A stretch of DNA of 64,000 nt from Campylorhamphus procurvoides (lineage: Eukaryota; Chordata; Aves; Passeriformes; Dendrocolaptidae): assembly GCA_013396655.1 (NCBI GenBank), contig WBMV01005963.1, positions 372,001 through 436,000 of the forward strand, read 5' to 3'. The notes under the pieces are model-generated. The model worked only from the letters and a program-made list of their open reading frames with translations. It had not been told where the DNA came from and did no database searches. Of the stretch, positions 54,650 to 64,000 are shown piece by piece. Each line of letters opens with the position of its first letter. Position 1 is the first letter of the stretch. The position numbers and the translations under genes were made by a program.

Positions 54650-57600
54650 CATACATTTTATTGCCAAGTAGCATTTAGGCTGACATAATAAAGGGGGTTT
54701 CAGATAACCAAAATGTACATTTCTATTCAGAATCATCTCTCCTGTACTTCGGAATTCCAAGAAGATAGCACATTCTCTGTTTCCTGGGGGGGCCCTCTTT
54801 ACCTGCTTCATTCTCCATGCAGCACTTCAAATCCAGGAAATCACACCTTTTGTTTCAAAATTTGAGGACAAGGACTCCCCAGATTTCCATTTAAATCTTT
54901 ACTGCTTCTCTATGATGCCTCAGTCTTCCAAAGCACTGAACTTTCAATTCTAGATTTATTTTAGGTTTATAAAGAAAGTAATTTTATATCAGTAACCTGA
55001 AAAAATCCAGTAAAATATAAATCTTTCAACAAATAAATGTTGTAAAACAATTTTACTTTGCTCATTTAGTTATGAGGCAAATACTGTACAAAACTGCCAC
55101 AGAAACAGTGGTGTTGAAGTCTACTTATGCATCTTATACAATTTTAGTTTAAACCCACGCACTGAATATTCAGAGCACTTTAAACATGTTAAACAATATA
55201 GATAGGCAATAGCAGAGCTCAAATGCCACAGTATCTGCCTATTTTATACACCATTTTAAAAGCACTTCATGAAGTTGCATGAATTCCAACTGACATCACA
55301 GAACTTATTTCAAAAGATGCTTATTGCAAAGTACTTCTTTCAAATAAATTTACAGGAAACTATTATTTTTAGGGCTGTGGAAAATTACTAGCATATCAAA
55401 GCTGAAGTCATAGTTCTAGTGATGTCAATAGGATTTTTGCCACTGACTTAAATGATGCAAGGATTTCTTTTATCCTCTCATTTTTCTATTAGATAAAAGG
55501 TGTAAAGGCCAGCTCAGATTTACAAAATAGCTATTTGGAAAATATTTCCACGAGGCACACGTGCAATATAAAGATGAGTTATCACATATATCAAAACTAC
55601 AGCTTTTATCACTATTCCATATGGAAGTCACCGACACGTTGCAGCAAAAGCAAACAAAAACAGAGAGGAGAGCACCACTGTTAACCTTTGCTGAATTCCT
55701 TCTTAAGGCTATGTAACTGTTGAGGGGAGAAAAATATCAATACTTTCTTTTTGGTATCACTTTCATGGGTAAACATATGGTATCATGTTTTTAACTCAGT
55801 TACTAAAATGCATTAAAAAAAAAAAGTTTCAGTACATGTGACTTGCTCCATAACTGCAGGTGCGCTCCAAGAGCCATGACTTAGAGATGTGTGACGTATG
55901 GATCTATACAAATGTTTTAACATTCATGTAGTTAAGAGGTTAGGGATGGGAAGGATGACTTCTCAGTATGAAAAGATTCAGTAATAATTACCAATCTCAG
56001 CTTGAGAAGCTGAAGATTACCTCTGCTTTCTTATTACAAGCAATGGCAGAATACTTGACTGCTCAACTACATCCCACCAAGGTTCACATTTTTATGTTAA
56101 GGCTGTAATCTGATAAAAATTCCAAAAAGCAGAGTTAGAAATAATGCTATGAAAACATTTTAAGTTTTATATTTCAAATCAGAGGCGCAAATGTGGTGTT
56201 TTGGCTATATTTATACGAAACTGTGGAAAGTTAGTAGGCTTCAGTTTATTCTTTTATTCTATTTATTATCAACTAAATCACTTTGGTTTTCTGTCATGTT
56301 AGGTCTAACCAACCATGTGTGCTCCAGTGAACATGGATCTAACTCAGTTCACTGGACATGTGTGCCAGCTCCTGTGCAGAGCCTTTGCAGCAGAACTCTG
56401 TACACTCTCCCTAAAGCTCTTCCTAGCTCAAAATCAGTGCTATATTAACATAGCTCTGAGTTTCAAAACCAGAAATAGCCTTTGTTTGGTCACATTGAGC
56501 TGGCACTTGTCTTGCAGACTGGAACATACACACTCCTCACAATGAAGGGATTGAAGAAATACATTCCTGGAAAGATGTAGAATAACTTACTTCTTCAGCT
56601 CAACTTAGCAAGGCATTACACCTTGTAGAATCAAACCATCATTTGCTTAAGAAATTAACAGCAATATAAGCTATATTGATTAATTTTTCACTTTTCTTCA
56701 CAAAGTATTAGACAGAAACCCATAAAACCAATTTAAATCACTACATACAAATTAAAAGCCTGAACACTTCTGAGGGTATCTGTTCTACCCGAAACACTTC
56801 AAAACACTTAAGACCGCATTATTAAAAATGTGAAAGAATAAACTCCAACAAAAATAAATTATAATAGCATGCATTTTAATGTTCATAACATTTTAGGAGA
56901 CAGATACAGTCTGTGAGTTTGCTGCTCATTCTTTCATGTTTCCTGAGCTGTTCAATTGAAATGGAGCCACAGAATGCTTCACAATTAAGGCTCAGGGTCA
57001 TATGATAATTCTGAGTGAATCTAAGCATGCGTGACTGCCTTCCATTTTCTTGGCAACAAATCTCACGCTATGGCATAGTGAGCCAGCTGAAAATGAAATC
57101 AACCCATGACCAAATTACCCACTAGAGCTGTTTCTTCTTCCCCTTTTAGCAGCAACCTCTGATGCTGTAGAGGGGACTCACCTCTAGTGCTAATTATAGC
57201 AACCACAAGGAACAGAGTGCACCAGAGTTCCTAAAGTTATTAACACAAAAACCCTTCTGCTCAAGAGAACAGATATAACTCAAATTCAGAGCTGTACCAC
57301 CTCTTCTGATCAGACCTACAATCTCCTCTCCCAGAAAGCTACTCACCTATCTTAACTCAAGATCTGGAAACAATTCACCATCTCTGAGACCACTCTGGTC
57401 TCTTTCAGTGTTTAAACTGTCATCCCAGTTTGTTAATGGCATTTCCCATAAAGCAAAGATCTTCCATTGTCAAACAGTTTAAGCAGCTGGTCTCATAAAT
57501 TTTACAAATATTATTCCAAATCCATACCATACTTAAACCAAACTTCACATATTCATCTTAAGCTTGCACAGTACAGAAAAAAATATAAGCCCCAAGAAAA

Positions 57601-58409
57601 CCATGCATAGAACACCAAAATATATATATAAAGTCTGATTTTGTTCAAGGTCTTGAATAACAAAGTTATAGTAGCAATCTTGTGTTGCGGGGTTGGTTTT
57701 GTAGCTGTTTGGCTTGGGTTTTTTCCTTTATTTTTGCTTGCTTGTTTTTTCTAACACATCAAATTTGAGATAAAGTAAAGTAAGTCTTAATTCTCCACCT
57801 TCCCCAAATGCTGGTTCTTCAGATACCAAAGAAGTCTGTGCTATTAATAGGCATTTATGTATATATCCATACTTACATTTTCCATTTTCTTCCATGTAAA
57901 AGAATAACTCAAATTCCCAAATTTACCACATTAACACAAAAGTGGATTAATAAAACATGAAAATACTTTGAGAATTTCCTGACCAGTGTTTTTATCACAG
58001 AATATTTCTAGTCCATTTTAATTTGTGTGAGATCTGTCAAAATAAATCTTTGTGATCTATTGTTCTTAATATCCCAAAAATATATTTGATTACCACCAGT
58101 TCTCTTTCTCTAAGGGCATCAATGAAAATATACATCATTCTGACAGCACATTAGATAAAAAATTGCACCAAACCCAGGTTTAAAAAGCTATACTACTATT
58201 AGGTATTATGCAGTCACGTAAACTGTTGAAATGCATAACTTTTTAAACTACCACAATCTATCTACCTTTAGATGGTAAATCATGAATATGCTGAACAACT
58301 GATCATTTTGACAGATAATCAAAAAGCACCTCACACAATAACTTAGTATCTTCACCTCTAGGCTTCTGTATCAACATGGATACATCTGAATGATTCTACA
58401 TCAATCGCT
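54650..58409 (-). other. possible 3' UTR of the unidentified gene
   Basis: From the TGA at 58410 the minus strand runs 3.7 kb through AT-rich DNA without any recognised repeat, to an AATAAA at 54657-54662 in GGCAATAAAATG. This fits a long 3' UTR, but closer AATAAA-like signals exist (for example TTTATT at 57727 on the plus strand), so the true end is open. Confidence 0.3.
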
Positions 58410-58485
58410 TCAGTCCTGGACATCAAAGTAGTCAATTACTGGCTCTTCTTTTAATGGTTTGGACAAACCGATGTTCCCACTGCTC
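58410..58485 (-). CDS. last coding exon of an unidentified gene
   Basis: After a clean acceptor (TTATAATTCCAG) the minus strand reads one base that completes a Lys codon, then SSGNIGLSKPLKEEPVIDYF and DVQD, then TGA at 58410-58412. The phase matches the donor of the segment at 59597-59698. The peptide is charged and hydrophilic with an acidic tyrosine-containing end, as in a cytosolic tail or adaptor. I do not recognise the protein. It is transcribed in the same direction as SLC12A7 and lies upstream of it. In mammals SLC6A19 lies on that side of SLC12A7 but the peptide does not resemble it. Confidence 0.6.
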
Positions 58486-59596
58486 CTGGAATTATAAGAA
58501 TATTAGATGTTACTCACATGCATGAAAATCAAGATACAAAGTAAACTGAAGTCACAAACTCACACATTGTCTCAGTGTGCACAGAGACACTGCACTTCGA
58601 CATTATGTTTTAACAGAAGTGCCTTAATGCTCCAGAAAGCCTTTGTTAACTGATTTTTGGAAAAAACATATACTTTATTAAATTAAATGTACATCAGTAT
58701 GTGTCTGAATCGATAAAATTTCTTTTGGGGTCTTACCAGAAAATAATTTACAACAATTCTGTAATATTTATTACAAAAATGATACTGTGCTGAAGACTAA
58801 ATGTTCAAAATGCTTTTTTAAAAGAAACAGCAAGAAATACTGTTAAATTGAGCTGATGATCAAATGTGCTTGCTTTTAAAAGCAAGAGTAAAAAAAATAC
58901 GTGGTAATACCAAATCCAAACACTGTAAAAATAAGACAGTATGAGATCTTCCAAAAGATTTTGTAGAATTAAGTACTCTAAAGAAATTTCACTTCATTTA
59001 ATTAGAAATGAATAGCTAAAGCCCTTTATTTAGTTTTGCCACACAACTCCTTTGCATTGATTAGGGCCACTGAAGACAGCAATCCCACAGAAATGGAAAG
59101 GAAGATAACTACAGGTATCTGAAGCTGGCAGGCCACATGAAGCCTGTTTTCACTCTCTGATAAAACAGTAGTTCACCTTTAATCAACTGTGTAGTCATAT
59201 CTACACAAGAAAAATACATTTATTATGTGTCCAAATAAATCATACCAGTAAGACATTACTATTGTACAGACAATGGTTAAAGGTTAAAAAGAAATACCCA
59301 AATCTCCAAAACAGCTATCCCAACTATCAAGTATTTCTTAAAAATTAATTATAAAACTTCATAATATTTGTTGTATCAGTATCCCTGTATCACACAGCCA
59401 ATCCTAGATTTTCTTATCACTTCATTTCAGGCTTACTTCTCTGGAAAGAACATCTTAGTGCATGCTGCAAGCTCTAGAGCGGTGTGTGGGTTGGGAAAAA
59501 AAAGAAACAGGGCATATAAAGTTGAAGCTCAGGAACATGTTCCTCAGGTAACTCAGCATAAAATTGCAAAAATTGTTTTAAAAACAAATTCCTTAC

Positions 59597-59698
59597 TTAT
59601 CTGTTTGTTTGTAATGAGGAATAGGAGGTGGAGGTCTGCTCTGCATTTCTTTATCTAGCACAGATGTTAAGGTATTGCTTGGACAAATGGATTTCCCT
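59597..59698 (-). CDS. penultimate coding exon of an unidentified gene
   Basis: 102 nt between an acceptor TTATTTCTTTAG and a donor GTAAGG (59591-59596). In the phase required by the next exon it has no stop and reads [20 protein letters not shown] then [13 protein letters not shown] and the first two bases of Lys. RPPPPIP is a proline-rich, SH3-ligand-like run. The open frame, both splice sites and the phase match with 58410-58485 together make chance less likely. The exon before this one was not found up to 64000. Confidence 0.58.
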
Positions 59699-59914
59699 CT
59701 AAAGAAATAAAAGAAAGATCATTTAATTCAAAAGGAAATTATATTCATTAAGAAGTTGGCAAAGATTTGTAAGCAGCAGTTTTGCTGTCAGAGTTCATAC
59801 TTGTATAATTAAATCATCTATTCAAATATTTAGTTTTTCAACCATGGAGACTGACAGTGCACAAAGTACATTTTCATTATCAAGAAGAAGATATTCAGTA
59901 TTTGAAATGTCTCT

Positions 59915-60190
59915 TCACAGAGTCACAAATATGTTGAGTTGGAAGGGACCTACAAGAATTCAGCTCTTAGCCCTACACAGCACCATCCCCGAGAGTCACA
60001 CCATGTGTCTGAGATTGTTGTCCAAAGCTTCTTGAGCTCTGTCAGGCTTGGTGCTGTGACCACTGCCCTGGGGAGCCTGTTCAGTGCCCAACCACCCTCT
60101 GGGGGAAGAACCTTTGCCTGATATCCAACCTAAACCTCTCTGGCACAACTTCAGGCCATTTCCTCGGGTCCTGTCACTGGTCCCTCCTCT
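59915..60190 (-). mobile_element. CR1 LINE fragment, 3' end
   Basis: Antisense CR1 with good match to the bird consensus: TGAGTTGGAAGGGACCTACA, GAGAGTCACACCATGTGTCT, CTGTCAGGCTTGGTGCTGTG, CTGGGGAGCCTGTTCAGTGC and TCGGGTCCTGTCACTGGTCC in order. It is less diverged than most of the other fragments here and lies about 200 bases upstream of the unidentified gene's exon at 59597-59698, in its intron. Confidence 0.93.
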
Positions 60191-60249
60191 TCCTCTAATG
60201 AGATAAAGAAGCAGCTTAATAGATTTGAGCATTGTTACCCAGACTCCTT

Positions 60250-63200
60250 TCCTGCATATGAAGTATACCACTCCTTTCTACTACGAAGTACACAAAATGA
60301 CCAACTCTTAAAATTGCAAAAACACAACACTTGAACTCTAGGGAGACACATACCTGTTCTTTCAGAGATAAAAATAAAAAATCAGAACAACTTAATAGCT
60401 TAACTCAGCATCATGAGAACACAGTTCACTGCATCTTCACAGCATGCTGTGTAATGTTAGGAAGCACCTTCTCAGACTCTGGCAGTCACGTTGAACTTGG
60501 TGATCACTGCACTCAAAGCCCTGCTAAGCAGCACTTTCCCAGGAACAATGCAGCTACACTGCCTCTTCTTTGTCAGCTAGGCCAGGTGAACCAGATCAGG
60601 AAAATAACATTATGCATTAGAGAGGGGAAAGAAAAAAATCAGCTCTTTCTATCCTCCACACTAGTTACAATCTATTATGATTGCGATTGCTACCACACAA
60701 TGAAGTATCCCACTTGTGCTTGTCCTGTCTGCAATGCAAGGGTCACCCTATGGCTGTGGTTGCAGGGCAGCATTTTCTCCAGTACAGGAGGACAGTGCAC
60801 TTTAGCAGGTATATTTATATGCCTTAGGCATATCCTGGCTGTGAATCACACTCAGCTTCAGCTGGCAGGCTGTGCCCAAAGGCTGAACTGGCTGGAGAGA
60901 AAGGATATAAAAAAAACCCTGAAAACAAACAACCCCCAACACTCAGTAGAAAAGAACTCCTAGAATGATTGTTCCAAAAAGGCATCTAAATTAAAAAACA
61001 AAATCCAAATAAGTATCAAACACCATATCTCTGTTAGGTTGTGAATATGTCTTAAAATTCCCTCTAAATTCATGAACCACTTTCAAGAGTGAACTTGCTT
61101 TATTTCACTGTTGTTATTTACTGCAAGACTGAAAGAGCTTCCCTAAAAGTCTGTGAATATTTTTATTGATTGGGTAAGAAAAAAAAAAGAGATATTAAAC
61201 AGTCACTTACACTTAGCTCATGTGGAAAAACCCCAAACAACTGAATTCAATTAAATAGATGTCCAATGGGAAAAAACGACTTTGTCTAACTAATTACCAA
61301 AACCAAGAAAGAAAGCAGGCTCTTCCTAACCGGCCATTGTTATCTACCATCAGTTGTAACAGAACAGTGCATAAGCAAACAAAAGGCCCTGCAAGTGCTT
61401 TGGACATTTTGATAAGTTGCCATTCTTTATTTCCTTAAACTATTCTCAAAGTAAGGAAAAAAAAGACAACTAGCTGCCTCAAGCAACAAAGTTGAGATGA
61501 TAAATTTTTAACAGCAGTAGAGGGAAAGTAATAGCATAAGCTATCTGCTGATTTTAAGGCAGTGCTAGTGCTGAGAGGATGGCCTGTTGTATAAAACTGA
61601 ACTGTGAAAATTAGGACTGAATTTATCTTTTCCTTCAAGCCTGGAAGCTCAATTTTCATAACTACAGGATGGATCAGCATTGATCTGTTTTGGTATGAAC
61701 TACTGCAAAATTCTTTGCCACTAATCTGCCCAGACTTACTCCATGTAGTCTTGCAATAATGATCCATCAGCTTTCAGACAGAGCAGAGTTTTGTGAAAAA
61801 TGTCTCCAAAACCTCATACAGTTTGGGTGGAATAATGAAGCAAATGGGTCTCAAACAAACCTCTGATGGTATAGACTTCATGGATTCTATGTCATAAGCT
61901 GTCCAGAAGCAACACATACCATTCACAGGGCAAACAATGTCAACATTTAAAGGAAAAAAATATTAGGAAAGAGATACAGCTCTTTTCTGAAGCAGGAGAT
62001 TGCTGTTATAACCACCGTGACTAGTGACCTGCAGCCTTATTTTATGTACTTAAATTGTTTTGAAATTCTTAGAAGTTGCAGGTGTAGAGATGCAGCCTTG
62101 CAATAGGCTTTTGTGACTGAAAAAGGAGGTGGGGAGAAAGTCAGTTTTTCCCTCATGGCAGAGGATAAAATTCCCAAAGAGTGAAGGGAAGAATAAAAGT
62201 CCCTAAAGAAACAAAAGTACCTTCAGGAAATCATCAGAATTTCTGTCCAATTGAATGTGAATTTATTTCAGATACCAGAAAGGCTGCAGAGACAGTTAAC
62301 TTACTAAGTAAAATGAATTTGTACCTGGAGTTCAAGTACTGAAACATGCACAGGTAAACTTAAAGAAGCCAAAGAAACATTTTGTTTCCTTAGAACATAC
62401 AATTCCCTTTCCACCCTCCCATTGGGATGTACAGTTTTTTTTCCTTCTGTGATGCAACTGTCACAATCTGATAAGGCTGTTCCATATCGTTAAAGGGATT
62501 TCAACTTCTTTAGGTCTTTGATCCTGCTAGTCTTGTATAGCCTTCAGCAAAGCAACCACTCCTGAACAGCCTCCAGACTGACCTCACTGAAAGGAAATAA
62601 AATCCTGCATGAGAAAAGAATAATGGAGAACACATCAACGAGACTGTGGCAGGATGTGGCTTTCTCAGTGAGAAGCATGTGGCACCCTGCCACCTTATTG
62701 AAAAGTCCCCTTCTTCAGGAGGATAAACTGACCCTAATGTTCTTCTTGGAAAGAACAGGAAAAGGATAGGTCTTACAGGGATAAGTGCTCTCAAAAACAC
62801 TTCCAGGATGTCTCAGGTCCATACATGCTGCTTAAACAGTGGTCACTACACAACAACAAGCAGACACTCCTTTAACAGGCTTCGGAGTCAGAGTTATTTG
62901 GAGAAAGAGGAAATTCATATGAGTAAAGACTTCAAAAAACCACTGACAGGTACAGTGAAACAAATGTGTGTACTGGGAGTGGAAAGCTTTACCCTTTCCA
63001 CCGTAACAGTCTGGACATAATCTCTGAATCTAGTTCAGAAAGAATCTGGAATTGCAATGGCTCAAAAGATGGTGACTGCAAAGATGACCAGCAGGGAAGC
63101 ACAGAGGAGGGCACTTGCAAGGATTCACTAGGGGTCTTACACTTCAAATAACACTAACCATGTAATTCAGATGAAGTTGAACAGTCAATACTGGGAATAA

Positions 63201-64000
63201 TCTTCTCTGTGGCTACACATGGAAATACTGTACATCAGTGATTCTAATCTGATGGGGGCAGGGGCTGAGGGCAAAGCAGGTTTTATGGTATTTGCTCCTA
63301 GATATCCAAAAGAGGAAGAAACCTGGTAGGAGGAAGCCTTCTTAGCACCAAGGAGATTTTGTCACTCCTCTGCCCTACCTGTATTGTGATGTTACCATTT
63401 CAATGCCACAGTGGTGGAGTGTGAAGAGGAGGAATGGTCTTTTTGCCTGAGTTATTTTGAATTATCTGTACATGAAGGAGCTCAAGATAGAAATCCACAG
63501 GAAATGCTGAGAACAGAATGAAACAAAACCATTTTGACTTTCTGGTGATTACTAGCTCCTGGAATTGAAGAAGCTGTTGTGAAATACTCAAAAAATATCA
63601 CCATGGAACTTGAGCTATCACTTGTCTGAGGCTACAATGCTTTTTATGTCTAGAGGAAGTGGCAAATAAAAGAAGAAAAGAAGCTTTGAATGAATCCACT
63701 GCATTAAGAAATATTGCTATGCAGCTGAAGAATATTCTTAGTAGACCATTAAGTGTCTTTTAAGAGTGGCAACAGTGAAATAGAAGCAAGTGCATTTTGT
63801 GCCGTACACAGTCCCCTGAACATCACAAGGGAAAGAGCAAGTGTGAGATCGCTTCTAAAACCAGAGGAGGGCCTTCCATTCTCAAGTTGCAGGATATTCC
63901 TTTGCTTTTAAAGGACAGTCATCTGCCCTGCTACTTTTTCTGACATATTTTCCTCTTCACTGATTTCTCATCCTGTTAGCCCCATCTATTTCTTTTTCTT
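60250..64000. other. intron or intergenic DNA, nothing firm
   Basis: Probably intron of the unidentified minus-strand gene. A 210-codon plus-strand frame at 60331-60963 is long for this base composition but has no family features. I found no further exon with matching phase. Confidence 0.45.

Noticed and set aside
61200..61260. Possible short minus-strand exon before a GTAAGT donor
   Set aside because: Only about 30 nt with a weak acceptor and no recognisable peptide; not enough to call.
63400..63591. Possible further minus-strand exon of the unidentified gene
   Set aside because: A TTCTCAG acceptor and a CAG/GTAGGG donor (near 63379) exist, but every frame between them has a stop codon.

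Overview
This is a stretch of vertebrate, almost certainly avian, nuclear DNA. The evidence is split exons with GT-AG introns, many CR1 LINE fragments ending in the typical bird CR1 3' tail, ERVL-type long terminal repeats, and a SINE with a tRNA-Ile-like head and a CR1 tail. That last combination resembles TguSINE1 of songbirds, so a passerine is the best guess. There are no prokaryotic features, and most open reading frames over 60 codons are chance frames in introns, repeats or GC-rich DNA.

Left half (1-32.6 kb): the 5' part of SLC12A7, encoding the K-Cl cotransporter KCC4, on the minus strand. Seven coding exons can be placed to the base with canonical splice sites and matching phases: exon 1a 31422-31542, exon 2 11754-11848, exon 3 9511-9633, exon 4 7028-7174, exon 5 6229-6283, exon 6 3854-3984 and exon 7 1448-1689. 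Together they give about 304 complete codons, roughly the first 28% of a protein near 1080 residues: the cytosolic N terminus and about the first five membrane helices. The rest lies beyond the left edge. Intron 1 is 19.6 kb and holds a candidate alternative first coding exon (1b, 20156-20195) that would give a short acidic N terminus and joins exon 2 in the right phase. This resembles the KCC2a/KCC2b arrangement.

Promoter region (30.2-33.1 kb): a GC-rich, CpG-rich island contains exon 1a, a degenerate GC-rich minisatellite on the intron side and the 3' end of an antisense CR1 on the upstream side. A block of about 740 bp that includes exon 1a is present twice in tandem. A single N lies at the junction (31884) and another inside the second copy (32320). 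This looks more like an assembly error than a biological duplication.

Intron repeats: a 1.2 kb minus-strand CR1 with a remnant of the reverse-transcriptase reading frame (13.6-14.9 kb), shorter CR1 pieces, and a decayed, internally deleted ERVL-like provirus on the minus strand (21.8-24.6 kb) that abuts an ERVL LTR in the opposite orientation (24.6-25.0 kb).

Right half (33-64 kb): mostly intergenic DNA with no recognisable genes from 33 to 54 kb. It holds a plus-strand ERVL LTR with primer-binding site and leader (46.3-47.4 kb), the tRNA-Ile/CR1 SINE (49.0 kb) and old CR1 fragments. At 58.4-59.7 kb two minus-strand segments with good splice sites and matching phases look like the last two coding exons of another gene, with a possible 3' UTR reaching about 54.65 kb. 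I could not name that gene. No CRISPR array, operon or other prokaryote-like system is present.
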